Of a DNA stretch of 64,000 nt, positions 16,801 to 26,000 are shown one piece after another. Origin of the DNA: Streptomyces xanthochromogenes (GTDB taxonomy: Bacteria; Actinomycetota; Actinomycetes; Streptomycetales; Streptomycetaceae); contig NZ_BMUZ01000003.1 in the NCBI RefSeq assembly GCF_014650455.1, positions 372,001 through 436,000 on the forward strand, in the 5' to 3' direction. How positions within the stretch are numbered: position 1 is the stretch's first letter; each line of letters starts with the position of its first letter. The notes beneath the pieces are model-generated. The model worked only from the letters and a program-made list of their open reading frames with translations, was not told where the DNA came from and did not search any database. A program made the translations under genes and the position numbers.

Positions 16801-17490
16801 ATGAGCGAGCTCGGCCCCACTGAACTGAGCGGCTGCGCGGAGAAGTTGATACGCGGTCGCCACTCGACCCGCGCGTTCCGCCCGGAAGCCGTACCCGAGG
16901 ACACGATGCGCAGGATCTTCGCGCTGGCCGGCACCGCGCCGTCCAACTCCAACGCCCAGCCGTGGCAGCTGGAGGTGGTGAGCGGGGCAGCACGTCAGCG
17001 CCTGGCCGACGCCTTGCAGGTGGCCCACGCGGCAATGCGCACCTCGGTGGACTTCCCTTATTCCGAGGGGATGTACGCGCGGGTGCACCGGACACGTCGG
17101 GCGGCGTTCGGTGCCGAGCTGTACGGGGCACTGGACATTGGCCCCGACGATCACGCGGCACGTGCGGCCTACGACGCGGAAAGCCTGCGCTTCTACGGCG
17201 CGCCACACGCGGCGTTCCTCTTCGTCCACGGCGACGGGGAGGCGCGGCTGGCCGCAGATGCCGGCGCTTACCTGCAGACGCTGCTCCTGGCGATGACCGC
17301 GTACGGCGTGGACAGTTGCCCGCAGGGGCTGTTGAGCTTCTACGCCGACACCGTCCGCGCCGAACTCGGCGTCACGGGAGGTAAGTTGCTCGTCGGCGTC
17401 TCCTTCGGCCATGCCGACGAGGCCGCACCAGTGAATCGAGTCAGGACCGAGCGGGCTCCAGTCGCGTCGACCACGGCCTTCCACGACTAG
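16801..17490 (+). CDS. Nitroreductase family FMN oxidoreductase
   Basis: A 229-residue flavoprotein of the nitroreductase fold. FMN-binding residues appear in IRGRHSTRAFRPEAVPED at the N-terminus (the R-x-S-x-R motif) and in GTAPSNSNAQPWQLEVVSG near residue 50; the C-terminal YGVDSCPQG region completes the site. It likely reduces quinones or nitro compounds with NAD(P)H as a cytoplasmic homodimer. GAGGAAT precedes the ATG. Control by the divergent TetR through two palindromes is strongly suggested. Confidence 0.9.
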   Translation: MSELGPTELSGCAEKLIRGRHSTRAFRPEAVPEDTMRRIFALAGTAPSNSNAQPWQLEVVSGAARQRLADALQVAHAAMRTSVDFPYSEGMYARVHRTRRAAFGAELYGALDIGPDDHAARAAYDAESLRFYGAPHAAFLFVHGDGEARLAADAGAYLQTLLLAMTAYGVDSCPQGLLSFYADTVRAELGVTGGKLLVGVSFGHADEAAPVNRVRTERAPVASTTAFHD

Positions 17491-17647
17491 ACGTTCTCGT
17501 TTGGATCTGCCGGCGTCGGTCCGGGTGCGTCGTCGACCGACGCGCACACGGCACGGATCGGGCCGTCGGTCCCGGACCGGACGCCACGGCGGAGTGGCCG
17601 GAGGAAAACGGGATGCGACACACGGACCGATTGGCTAGGGTCCGGGC

Positions 17648-18295
17648 GTGCCTCACACCTATCCCCCGCTGAACGTCGAAGTCCGCACGCCGCGCCTGAC
17701 GTTGGCCGGCGCGACCGACGAACTGCTGGAACGTCTCGTGCCGCTCGTCCGGGCCGGGGTGGCCGATGCCGAGCCGTGGCCTTTCGACGACCCGAGCTCG
17801 TTCTACGCGGACAGCCCCGAACGCGAATGGCAATGGCTTCGCGCCGTTTGGGCCGGTCGCTCCCGTGTGAGTGCCGACTGTTGGCGGCTGTACTTCACCG
17901 TACTCGTGGACGGCGAACCGGTCGGCATGCAGGACCTCATCGGCACGAACTTCACGCGCTTCGGCACGGTGTCCAGCTTCTCGTGGCTGGCCGCCGGCAG
18001 CCGCGGCCGGGGGCTCGGCACGGAAATGCGTTCGGCCATCCTGCAGTTGGCCTTCGCGGGACTTGACGCACGCGAGGCCGGCAGCGACGCCTTCGTTGAC
18101 AACGAAGCGTCCAACCGCGTTTCCCGCGGCCTGGGTTACGAACCGAACGGCACGGACTGGGACACCCGTCGGGGAGAACCCGCACGTATCCAGCAGTGGC
18201 GACTCACTCGGGACGCCTGGGAACGACGAGTCCGTCGGGACGACATCCAACTGAGCGGCGTCGAGGAGTGCTTGACGGTCCTGGGCATCCGCTGA
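17648..18295 (+). CDS. GNAT family N-acetyltransferase
   Basis: A 215-residue GNAT acetyltransferase of the RimJ/RimL-like group. It begins with the RTPRLTLAGATDELLERL block and has the acetyl-CoA loop SRGRGLGTEMRSAILQLAF near residue 120 (R-G-x-G-L-G-type), followed by NEASNRVSRGLGYEPNG. TAGGGT at 17636-17641 lies about 7 bases before the GTG, indicating a leaderless transcript. The acceptor, whether protein N-terminus, small molecule or antibiotic, cannot be predicted. Confidence 0.88.
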   Translation: MPHTYPPLNVEVRTPRLTLAGATDELLERLVPLVRAGVADAEPWPFDDPSSFYADSPEREWQWLRAVWAGRSRVSADCWRLYFTVLVDGEPVGMQDLIGTNFTRFGTVSSFSWLAAGSRGRGLGTEMRSAILQLAFAGLDAREAGSDAFVDNEASNRVSRGLGYEPNGTDWDTRRGEPARIQQWRLTRDAWERRVRRDDIQLSGVEECLTVLGIR

Positions 18296-18536
18296 CGCCC
18301 GCGCTCGGCGCACCGATCAAGCCTCGTCCACCGCACCCGCTCACTGCACGCCACGCCTGCGTGGTCTGCTCCTGCGGTCGCTTCGGCCTGCTCCAACCGG
18401 GCAATCCGATCCGACCGCTCGGAGAACGGGCCGCGTAACTGGGGGCATCCTGACGCCCTCTCCTCGGGGGAACGCGCCGAGCCCGGAGAGACTCGCGCAT
18501 CTCCTCACGGCCCGGCCCCGTCGCACCCGACGCCGG

Positions 18537-20363
18537 TCAGCGACCGACCGCGTACCCCTGCATCCCGCGTGGATTCGCCGCCGCCGACAGGACTCCCGCG
18601 CGCACATCGCGGGCGACGGCGCACAGTCGGCCCTCCGACCACGGCTCCCCCACCAGCACGTCGTGACCGCGTCGCTTCAGGTCCTCGATCACCTCCCGCT
18701 TCATCCGTGACTCGACGGCCACCAGGCCAGGATGCGTCGCACGGGGGTGGAAGGAGCTCGGAAAACTCTCGTTGTGCCAATTCGGGGCGTCGATGGCGCC
18801 CTGGAGGTCGAGGCCGCCCCTGACCTCGCCGCGCAACGCCACCGCGAGGAAGAAGTGCAGCTGCCACTGGTCCTGTTGATCGCCGCCCGGCGTTCCGAAG
18901 GCCAACGTGGGTACTCCGTCGCGCAACGCGATGGTCGGGCTGAGCGTGGTTCGAGGGCGGCGGCCGGGGGCGAGGGAGTTCGGCAGTCCTTCGTCGAGCC
19001 AGGCCATCTGAAGCCTCGTGCCGAGCGGAAAGCCAAGTTCGCGAACCACGGGGTTGGACTGGAGCCACCCACCGCTGGGCGTGGCCGCGACCATGTTGCC
19101 CCAGCGGTCCACGACGTCGAGATGACATGTGTCGCCGGAGGTGACGCCGTCCCTCGTAACCGCCGCCTCACCGGAGTCTCGGCGACGCAGTCCGGCGTTG
19201 ACGGTGGGTTCGCCCGCTCCGAGGGAGCTGTAGCCCGACGGCGCGGCCCCCGGGTTGCGTATGTGCCGGGCCAGCCGGGGCGCCTGCCCAGCAGGACGTC
19301 CCGGACGCAGTTCGCTGGATGCCTCCGGCCCGATCAGTGACCGGCGCCGTTCGTTGTACGCGGAGGACAGCAGGTCGTCCAGCGGTACCGCGGCTCCGTC
19401 GCCGTACCAGGCCTCGCGGTCGGCCATTGCCAGCTTGCAGCCCTCGATGAGTACATGGATGTAAGCGGCAGAGCCGTAAGGCGGCAACTCTGTTGGCAGG
19501 AGCGCGAGTTGCTGCAGCAGAGCGGGGCCCTGGCTCCACGGGCCGGGCTTGCAGATGGTCCACCCTTGCCAGTCGTAGGTCGCGGGAGCCTCGTAGGTCG
19601 CGGACCAGCCCGCGAGATCGGCGGCCGTCAGGGTTCCGGAGTGGTGCTCGCCGCTGGTGTCGACGGTGGGCTGCTGCGCCTGGCGTACGAGTGCATCGGC
19701 GATGAAGCCCGAGCGCCATGTCTCCCGTGCCTTCTCGATCTGGGACGCCCTGTCCCCCGCTCCTGAAACCTCGGCCAGCAAGCGTTTCCAGGTCGCGGCG
19801 AGGGCGGGGTTGCGGAACAACTCGCCCGGCCTCGGCGGGCTCCCGTCCGGCAGGTAGACCGCCGCGGAGGACCGCCACTCCGTCTCGAACAGGGCCCGCA
19901 CGGTCTCGACCGTCTCCCCGACCCGCTCCACTGGTGCGTGCCCGTGTTCGGCGTAGCCGATGGCGTGCTTCAACACGTCGGCGAGCGTTTTCGTCCCGTG
20001 GTCGCGCAGCAGAAGCATCCACGCGTCGAACGCGCCCGGCACCGCGGCCGCCAGTGGGCCCGTGCCCGGCACGAGGTCCAGGCCGAGTGCCCTGTAGTGC
20101 GCGATCGTGGCCCCGGCCGGAGCTACGCCCTGCCCGCACAGCACCTTGACCTCACCGCCCGCCGGGGCGAGCAGAATCGGGACCTCGCCCGCCGGACCGT
20201 TGAGGTGCGGCTCGACCACGTGCAGGACGAACCCGGCGGCGACGGCAGCGTCGAACGCGTTGCCCCCGTCCTCCAGGACGGCCATCGCCGACTGAGAAGC
20301 CAGCCAGTGCGTGGAGGACACCATCCCGAAGGTTCCCTGAAGGGTGGGGCGGGTCGTGAACAT
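18537..20363 (-). CDS. Gamma-glutamyltransferase family protein
   Basis: A 608-residue member of the N-terminal-nucleophile gamma-glutamyltranspeptidase/acylase family. The N-terminus carries VSSTHWLASQSAMAVLEDGG and GNAFDAAVAAGF, typical of the large subunit. The autoprocessing site is probably GDTCHLDVVDRWGN with Thr412 as nucleophile, followed by PSGGW. The RTTLSPTIALRDG block near the end matches the small subunit. There is no signal peptide, so it is predicted cytoplasmic, unlike most secreted transpeptidases; it may be an acylase- or hydrolase-type paralogue. ATG 20363 with AGAGAGG upstream is chosen over 20543, because the added 60 residues do not fit the family. Confidence 0.88.
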   Translation of the reverse strand: MFTTRPTLQGTFGMVSSTHWLASQSAMAVLEDGGNAFDAAVAAGFVLHVVEPHLNGPAGEVPILLAPAGGEVKVLCGQGVAPAGATIAHYRALGLDLVPGTGPLAAAVPGAFDAWMLLLRDHGTKTLADVLKHAIGYAEHGHAPVERVGETVETVRALFETEWRSSAAVYLPDGSPPRPGELFRNPALAATWKRLLAEVSGAGDRASQIEKARETWRSGFIADALVRQAQQPTVDTSGEHHSGTLTAADLAGWSATYEAPATYDWQGWTICKPGPWSQGPALLQQLALLPTELPPYGSAAYIHVLIEGCKLAMADREAWYGDGAAVPLDDLLSSAYNERRRSLIGPEASSELRPGRPAGQAPRLARHIRNPGAAPSGYSSLGAGEPTVNAGLRRRDSGEAAVTRDGVTSGDTCHLDVVDRWGNMVAATPSGGWLQSNPVVRELGFPLGTRLQMAWLDEGLPNSLAPGRRPRTTLSPTIALRDGVPTLAFGTPGGDQQDQWQLHFFLAVALRGEVRGGLDLQGAIDAPNWHNESFPSSFHPRATHPGLVAVESRMKREVIEDLKRRGHDVLVGEPWSEGRLCAVARDVRAGVLSAAANPRGMQGYAVGR

Positions 20364-20894
20364 GCAGTGCCACCTCTCTGCTGTGCGGTCGCGGGCGATC
20401 AACTCACCCCCGAATATGGCATTCCGACCCTCGCAATGGCTGCCCTCTTTTCTGTCGGACGGCACCGTCGGCGCTACCGCCGGGAGCCAGCACATGTGCC
20501 GGCCCTCGTCGCTCGCCACCCTCCACCGGCTACCCGCCACCAAGGCCGTCCACCGCGTCCCGGCACAGCTGTCGCGGCACCCTTCTCAGTACGCGGACCG
20601 CGACGCTGCGTCGTGTGCGTCCCCGAATCCGCAGAAAATCCACGTATCCGCGTATCCGCGAATCCACGAAGGGAACGCGTTACGGGTCACGCGACCCCGA
20701 CCCGCCGCCCCCTCGGCACCGCCGGCGCAGCACCCCTGCACCGCCTCGACCGCGCCACGCCATGCCCCGCCGCGCTAGACCGCGCCGCACCGCCCCGCAC
20801 CGCGCCGCACCGCCCCGCGCCGCACCGCGCACGAACGAAGCCGAGACCCGAAGGCTCCGGTTGCGTCGCTTCGCGGCCGACCTAGGGTGACAGC
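20364..20894. other. Divergent intergenic region, low-complexity
   Basis: About 530 bases between the gamma-glutamyltransferase-like gene and the FUSC locus. Positions ~20740-20830 are a degenerate array of CCGCACCGCC-like units. AT-richer patches near 20400-20440 and 20600-20660 may be promoters. TAGGGT at 20883-20888 is a good -10 box for a transcript starting at or near 20895. No gene is supported here. Confidence 0.5.
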
Positions 20895-20975
20895 ATGACC
20901 AGGCACTGTGCCCGCCGTGCCGCCGCGCCCCGGCCGCACTCAGGCCGCAGCCACCGCGCGAGGGCGTCCCGATGA
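20895..20975 (+). CDS. Leaderless 26-residue upstream ORF
   Basis: A short ORF that begins MTRHCARRAA, ends in Arg/Ser/Ala-rich sequence, and whose TGA overlaps the ATG of the FUSC gene (ATGA). TAGGGT at 20883-20888 places transcription start at its ATG. Its placement and overlap suggest a regulatory leader peptide whose translation sets initiation of the downstream gene; short Cys/Arg-containing leaders upstream of actinobacterial genes are known to act this way. Expression is unproven. Confidence 0.4.
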   Translation: MTRHCARRAAAPRPHSGRSHRARASR

Positions 20976-23275
20976 ACCGGGTGGGGCCGTGGCAGTCGCT
21001 CCGGCAGCAGCCGGAGGCGGTGCAGTATGGGCGTCGGGCGCTCTGGGGCGCGATCGCGGGCCTCGGTGGCTTCTCCGTCGTTCGATACGGCTTCGAGCAG
21101 CACGTCATGGCCCTGTACGCCCTCTTCGGCGCCCTCCCCCTGGTCCTGTTCTCGCAGATCCCGGGACGCGGGTGGCACCGCTCGCGCATTCTCCTGGCCG
21201 CCCTGCCGGCAGGTCTCGTGCTGGTCACCGCGGGCACCCTGCTCGCCGCGCACTCCTGGAGCGCGGCCGTCGGCCTGTTCGTCGTCGCGTTCACCGTGTC
21301 CTACCTCGGGGTCGGCGGCCCGGGCGTCGGCGGTCTGGCCACCTCCTTCCAGCTCTACTACCTGCTGCCGTGCTTCCCGCCCTACGCGCCCGATACCCTC
21401 GGCCAACGCCTGAGCGGCCTCGCCTTCGGCATCCTGTTCACCGCGCTCGTGGACCGCCTGCTGCCGCCCGGACCGCTGCCGGTGACCTACCGGTCCTTGT
21501 TGTCGAACGCCGTGGTGACCGTGGCCGACTACTCGGACAGCATGGCCCGCGTCACCGCGGGCGCGGCACCTGGCGACGAAGTGGCCCGGTGCAAGGCAGC
21601 CGCCGGGCAGGCCCTCCTCACCACCCGACTGTCGCGCGTCGACGCCACGGAACGCCCCACCTCCGCCTCACTCCGAGACCGCGCCCTCATCGACACCCGC
21701 GCGGCGCTGCGGCACATCGCCAGTCAGCTCGACCGGCTCGCCGCCCGCCCTCACGGCACCGACGCGGACGCCGCGATGATCCTGGACCGGTCCGCCGCCT
21801 CCCTGCGTCGCGCGGCCCAGGCACTGACCGACGGCAGGGCCGGACAGCCCGAGAGCGAACTGTCCGCCGCCCTCACCGGCTTCTGGGAGGTACGCGGCCG
21901 CGACCTCGCCGCCACCTCGCCCCGGAACCTGCGGCGGGACGCCGTCGTGCATGCCACAGGAGGCGCGACCCTGCTGCTGGCCGAAGGCGCCAGGCTCTCC
22001 TGCGGGGCCCCGCTCGACGAGCACTGGCGCAGGCCGGGAGGTCCTTTCCCTTACGCGGTGATCAGTGGCCCGGCGCGCTGGTGGCGCAGGCTGCGCGTGC
22101 ATCTCACCCCGCACTCGGTCCTGTTCCAGAACGCACTGCGCGGCGCGATCGCCCTGGCCGGAGCGCGCCTCATCGTCGGCGCCCTCGATCTTCCCCACGG
22201 CTTCTGGGCCCTGCTCACCACGCTCAGCCTGATGCGGACCTCCGCATCGGACACCCGCGGCGCCCTGCTGCCCGCCTTCCTCGGAACGGCTGCGGGCGCG
22301 GCCGTGGCCACAGCCGTCGTCATGCTGGTCGGCGACGTGCCCTCCTTCTACATCGCCGTCACCCCCGTGGTCTTCCTCGTGGGCTTCGCGGTGGGTCCCC
22401 TGCTCGGCCCCGCCTGGACACAAGCCGCCCTCACCGTGACGCTGGTGGTCATTTTCGCGCAGGTCATCCCCACCGATGTGCGACTGCCCGCAGTTCGGCT
22501 GATGGACGTCGTGATCGGCGGATCGATCGGTGCGGTGGCCAGCATGCTCGCCTGGCCCCGGGGCGCTCGCGGCGAACTGCGGCGCTGCGCGGCCGACTTG
22601 CTCGACCGCAGCGCGGACGGATGTCTGGCCGTCACGAAACGACTGGGACAGCGCACGTCCGGCGAGGAGCCGCTGCGCCCCGCCGTCCGGGCCATGCAGC
22701 TCGCCCAGGCCGCGTACACCCAGCACCGGACGGAGAAGGCAGCCCCGCACACGCCGTCGTGGCCCTGGGAGCTGGCCATGTCCCCGGGCCACACGACGGT
22801 CAGCGGAGGTCAGCTCCTGCTCGGCCGCAACACCGCCTCCGGTGTTTCGCTGCCCGAGGCAGCGGTCACCGAACTGACCGCGCTGGCCCGCCGGGTCGCC
22901 GCCGACCTCGCCCGTGCGGCCGAGACGGTGCGTCGGCAGCAGGCGCGGGCCGGACGCGGCCGGCCGGCGACCGGCTCGGGCACCTCGGTGATCAGGCCGC
23001 CCGCCCGCGCACGAGCCGCCGACGAATACGCCGCGGGCGAGTCGGCGGCGCTGCGCTACGGCGCACGTCACCCGTCGGCACACAGCGGCCCCGAGCTGCT
23101 CCTGATCGCCGACGTCGAAGCCTGGCTCACTGGAATCGCACACGAGGCGGCACTCGTCGAGCAGGGCTTCACCGAAGCGGAAACGCGGACCGGGACGGGG
23201 ACGGGGACGGGGACGGGGACGGGGACGGGGACGGAAAACGCTACGGGGACGGGGGCGAGCGGGCCGTCGAAGTGA
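20972..23275 (+). CDS. FUSC-family membrane transporter
   Basis: A 767-residue protein of the fusaric-acid-resistance/aromatic-acid-efflux type. It has two membrane bundles: roughly residues 20-170 (ALWGAIAGLGGFSVVRYGF, ILLAALPAGLVLVTAGTLLA, AVGLFVVAFTVSYLGVGG) and 395-530 (AIALAGARLIVGALDLPHG, AVATAVVMLVGDVPSFYIAV, VGFAVGPLLGP), each followed by a cytoplasmic helical region. This duplicated layout is typical for FUSC/YccC proteins. The C-terminus ends in about seven Thr-Gly dipeptides encoded by GGGGAC repeats. Its start overlaps a short upstream ORF. It probably exports organic acids or drugs; the substrate is unknown. Confidence 0.85.
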   Translation: MNRVGPWQSLRQQPEAVQYGRRALWGAIAGLGGFSVVRYGFEQHVMALYALFGALPLVLFSQIPGRGWHRSRILLAALPAGLVLVTAGTLLAAHSWSAAVGLFVVAFTVSYLGVGGPGVGGLATSFQLYYLLPCFPPYAPDTLGQRLSGLAFGILFTALVDRLLPPGPLPVTYRSLLSNAVVTVADYSDSMARVTAGAAPGDEVARCKAAAGQALLTTRLSRVDATERPTSASLRDRALIDTRAALRHIASQLDRLAARPHGTDADAAMILDRSAASLRRAAQALTDGRAGQPESELSAALTGFWEVRGRDLAATSPRNLRRDAVVHATGGATLLLAEGARLSCGAPLDEHWRRPGGPFPYAVISGPARWWRRLRVHLTPHSVLFQNALRGAIALAGARLIVGALDLPHGFWALLTTLSLMRTSASDTRGALLPAFLGTAAGAAVATAVVMLVGDVPSFYIAVTPVVFLVGFAVGPLLGPAWTQAALTVTLVVIFAQVIPTDVRLPAVRLMDVVIGGSIGAVASMLAWPRGARGELRRCAADLLDRSADGCLAVTKRLGQRTSGEEPLRPAVRAMQLAQAAYTQHRTEKAAPHTPSWPWELAMSPGHTTVSGGQLLLGRNTASGVSLPEAAVTELTALARRVAADLARAAETVRRQQARAGRGRPATGSGTSVIRPPARARAADEYAAGESAALRYGARHPSAHSGPELLLIADVEAWLTGIAHEAALVEQGFTEAETRTGTGTGTGTGTGTGTENATGTGASGPSK
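23191..23234. repeat. GGGGAC hexanucleotide repeat inside FUSC gene
   Basis: One variant CGGGAC unit, six perfect GGGGAC units and a partial unit, translated as a Thr-Gly dipeptide tract at the extreme C-terminus. Six-base units keep the frame, so copy changes alter tail length only. Confidence 0.9.
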
Positions 23276-23460
23276 CCGCCCGAGAGGTGTGACCGGCGCC
23301 CGGTGCTGGAGCGGGAGCACGTCGGCGGTGGGTCCGGCCCTGCTACGACGCCCCGTTGCAGAACGGGCAAGGCCGGACGGAGGACGATCTTGCCCGCCTT
23401 TCACAGGCAGCGACCAGACGCCCGTCGCGCGCCCGGACTCCGGTGGCGGCCTCCGCTCGG

Positions 23461-24072
23461 CTACCCCGGGCGGCGGACCAGCGACGCAAGGATGATCTCC
23501 CGCGCCTCGGCACCCGTTTCAGCGAGGGCGGACGCGTCCCTGCCGATGCGTTCGGCTCCCGCCCGCATGACACCCGACAGCAACTCCACCGTCAGGCGCA
23601 CGTCGCCGACATCGCGGAACTCACCGCGCGCGACGCCTTCCCGGACCACGTTCTCGACCTCGACCACGATCGCCTGGAACGGGTTGTCGGGTCCTTTCGG
23701 CACCTCGGCGACCAGCTTGTCGGAACCCGGCCGGAACATCGGCTGCATGGCCTGATCCATGGACGCCTCCAGGACCGCGTCGATGATCTCCCGCATCCGT
23801 TCCGTGGCCGAGTCGGCGGATCGCGCGGCGATCGTGGCGACGCGCTCGACCGCAGGCCGACTCGCCCGTTGCGTCAGCGCCAGGACCAGGGCGCTCTTGT
23901 CCCGGGCGTAGTTGTACAGCGTGTTGCGCGCGAGGCCCGCTCGGGCCGCGATGTGGCCCATGTTGATCGAGTCGTAGTCACGTTCCAACAACAGTTGCCG
24001 CGTCGCCTCTTCGATGTCGGTCCACACCATCTCGTGGTGTTCCTCGATATTGGCTCCCCGGATCCGTGGCAT
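23461..24072 (-). CDS. TetR/AcrR family transcriptional regulator
   Basis: A 203-residue TetR-type regulator. The helix-turn-helix lies at residues ~17-58: EEATRQLLLERDYDSINMGH, then ARAGLARNTLYNYARDKSAL. The C-terminal domain is helical and acidic, with no recognised ligand signature. GAGGGAGAA precedes ATG 24072. It is downstream of and co-directional with a SnoaL-like gene (154-base gap). The 53-bp inverted repeat at 24739-24791, upstream of that gene, is a candidate target. Confidence 0.85.
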   Translation of the reverse strand: MPRIRGANIEEHHEMVWTDIEEATRQLLLERDYDSINMGHIAARAGLARNTLYNYARDKSALVLALTQRASRPAVERVATIAARSADSATERMREIIDAVLEASMDQAMQPMFRPGSDKLVAEVPKGPDNPFQAIVVEVENVVREGVARGEFRDVGDVRLTVELLSGVMRAGAERIGRDASALAETGAEAREIILASLVRRPG

Positions 24073-24226
24073 TCGGCCATTCTCCCTCGGCTACGGCCGC
24101 CTTGAGCCCTCGGGGCCGCTGTTGTGCACATCGGCTTCCGCACGTACCGGGCCCCAGGTCGGCGCGGCACCGCAGGCCGGTGCAAGGCGTGCGCGCCGAG
24201 CCCGCCTACCCGTGGTTGGGGGACTC

Positions 24227-24688
24227 CTACTCGGCGGGCAGGGCGGCGTTCGCGAGATGCGCGTTCTCCTGGTGCGTCGCGGTGAGCTTCACGCGATTGA
24301 GTCGCCACCCTTCCGCCGTGCGCACCGCCTCGTTGTCGTAGAAGCCGACGACCAACCAGCGGTTGGGCCCACCGTCAGCGACCTCGTCCGGGACCCAGTG
24401 CTCGGCACGGACGTGCGCGTGGACCGTCGCACGATCGCCGTCGACCTCGACGACGTGCCCGGTGATGACATGGTGCGTGGCGGTGAAGGCCGCGAACGTA
24501 CCGCGCAGAATCCCGACGTAGTCGCCGAGCGACGTTTTCATCGGCGGTATGCCTGCGATCGACGAGAAGTCGAGAGTGAGCGGATCGGTGAAGACCCGGC
24601 CGGGCAGCTCGGTGAACTCCTTCATGTCTGCGATGTCGGCATACAGGCCGAGCAGCTGGATGACATCGGCACGATCGTCAGCGTCCAT
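24227..24688 (-). CDS. SnoaL/NTF2-like protein
   Basis: A 153-residue cone-shaped NTF2-fold protein. The opening DRADVIQLLGLYADIADMKE and the strand series TATHHVITGHVVEVDGDRAT and WLVVGFYDNEAVRTAEGWRL are typical of SnoaL-like polyketide cyclases and dehydratases. Many family members are single-domain enzymes or steroid-like ligand binders of unknown substrate. ATG 24688 is chosen with GGAGAAAGG ~10-18 bases upstream. A long inverted repeat lies 51-103 bases before the start, so expression is probably repressor-controlled. Confidence 0.8.
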   Translation of the reverse strand: MDADDRADVIQLLGLYADIADMKEFTELPGRVFTDPLTLDFSSIAGIPPMKTSLGDYVGILRGTFAAFTATHHVITGHVVEVDGDRATVHAHVRAEHWVPDEVADGGPNRWLVVGFYDNEAVRTAEGWRLNRVKLTATHQENAHLANAALPAE

Positions 24689-24738
24689 CACGAGAGCCCT
24701 TTCTCCTGCGTCACGGCGGGGCGCGCCTGCCCTTGCCC

Positions 24739-24791
24739 GGCTTTTCACGACTACCTGTCGTAAACATTACGACAGGTAGTCGCGAAAAGCC
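24739..24791. promoter_or_regulatory. 53-bp near-perfect inverted repeat (candidate operator)
   Basis: Two 25-base arms with a single mismatch around the spacer ACA at 24764-24766. The core CCTGTCGTAA-ACA-TTACGACAGG is a 10-3-10 dyad of TetR-operator type, and the outer arms add GGCTTTTC/GAAAAGCC. It lies just upstream of the SnoaL-like gene. A bidirectional terminator or the relic of a mobile element are alternatives. Confidence 0.6.
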
Positions 24792-25187
24792 ATAGGGGGT
24801 TCCCCCGCCGCCCACCCGGCAGGTGCGCAGAGCTGCTCCGATCCAGGCACGCCGGGCCGAAGCAGTTCCGGCTCGGCGGGCTTGACGGGCTCGATGGGCT
24901 CGAAGGGCTCGAGAGGGAAGAAGCGGACTCTCGCGAGCGCGATACATCGCTCAACTGCCTTGCGGCACAGCAGGGTTGACGGGGCACCATTGATGTGAGA
25001 GCCGGCGCCCGCAGCTCACTCGTTCCGATGCGTTCTCTCGTACGCCCGATTGCGGGGCTGTCGCTGCCAGTGCCGGCAGGGCCAGGATGCAGGGCCCGGC
25101 TAGGTCGGCGGCTCGACTGCGCCTCGCGCACGGGCCGCTCGTACGAACCCGCGCGCGCATGCATGCCGCTTGTACGCCGCTCGACGC
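24792..25187. other. Intergenic region, short GGGCTCGA-like repeats
   Basis: About 400 bases between the DUF4118 gene end and the inverted repeat. Positions ~24878-24915 contain several imperfect copies of GGGCTCGA. No coding region is supported. Confidence 0.45.
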
Positions 25188-26000
25188 TCAGTGGCTCCTA
25201 TGCGGCATCGTTTCCGCCGCCTCAGCCAGTGCCGCCCCGGCCTGGCCCGCGAGGGTCACCGCCACCATCCGGGCCGGAAGCGGGGGGACCTCGGCGCCAC
25301 CCGGCCTCAGCATGTACCGACCGTAGTAGCGCCCCTTACCGAAGGCCCGGAGTTCGATCTCCTCGCCTTGCGGCCAGCCATGGCGCTCCTCGTCCCGCCT
25401 GCCGCGTGCCATGGTGACCGCTCCGTCCTGGCCCAGTTGCGGCGGGTGGCCGAGCAGCGTTCCGTACTCGAAGCGGCAGCTGTCCAGGGCCAGTAGCTCG
25501 GTGAGCTGTGCGCGGACGTGGACCACGACGACATCCGCGGAAGTGGCCCGCTGAGCGATCCGCGCGGTCTCGTGGATGCGGGCGAGATGACCCTCATCGG
25601 TGATCGTCATGTCCTTCAACCGCCTTGCCCGTGCGGCAAGTTGCGAAACGGCGAGTCCGACAAGGAGCAGCAGTAGGGCTGTGGTGATCTCGTCGCCACT
25701 GGAGATCGCGAAGCGCTCGTAGGGGCGGGTGAGGAAGAAGTCGAACCAAGCGGCCGAGGAGAGGGCTGCGAGAGCACCGGCACCGCGGTGGCCGTTCGCC
25801 GCCACCCCCACCACAGCCACTACCAGGACCAGCGCCAGATTGGTACCGGCCACATGCGCGCGCAGAGGGATGAGGGCCACCGCGACGACGAAGGGCACGG
25901 CCACGGCCGCCATCAGCGCCAACCGGTCGCGCCCTCGGTACGAGATCGTCGCGGGCCCAGAACTCCGCCCGGGGACTCTCGGCAGCGTGAACGCGGACAT
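25188..26000 (-). CDS. DUF4118 (KdpD-like sensor region) membrane protein
   Basis: A 270-residue protein with four closely spaced membrane helices at residues ~25-130 (LMAAVAVPFVVAVALIPL, TNLALVLVVAVVGVAANG, ALAALSSAAWFDFFLTRPY, ALLLLLVGLAVSQLAARA). This is the DUF4118 sensor module of KdpD-type histidine kinases. A soluble C-terminal part follows, but there is no kinase dimerisation or ATPase domain, so it is a sensor-like module without catalytic output. GGAGGT lies 5 bases before ATG 26000. It sits next to an RsbW-like/STAS pair, hinting at a stress-sensing role by context only. Confidence 0.85.
   Translation of the reverse strand: MSAFTLPRVPGRSSGPATISYRGRDRLALMAAVAVPFVVAVALIPLRAHVAGTNLALVLVVAVVGVAANGHRGAGALAALSSAAWFDFFLTRPYERFAISSGDEITTALLLLLVGLAVSQLAARARRLKDMTITDEGHLARIHETARIAQRATSADVVVVHVRAQLTELLALDSCRFEYGTLLGHPPQLGQDGAVTMARGRRDEERHGWPQGEEIELRAFGKGRYYGRYMLRPGGAEVPPLPARMVAVTLAGQAGAALAEAAETMPHRSH

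Noticed and set aside
20740..20830. CCGCACCGCC-like repeats considered as a CRISPR or origin element
   Set aside because: Units are short, irregular and without unique spacers; simple low-complexity GC-rich sequence.
24739..24791. Insertion-sequence terminal repeats
   Set aside because: No transposase and only three bases between the arms, so not an element boundary as it stands.
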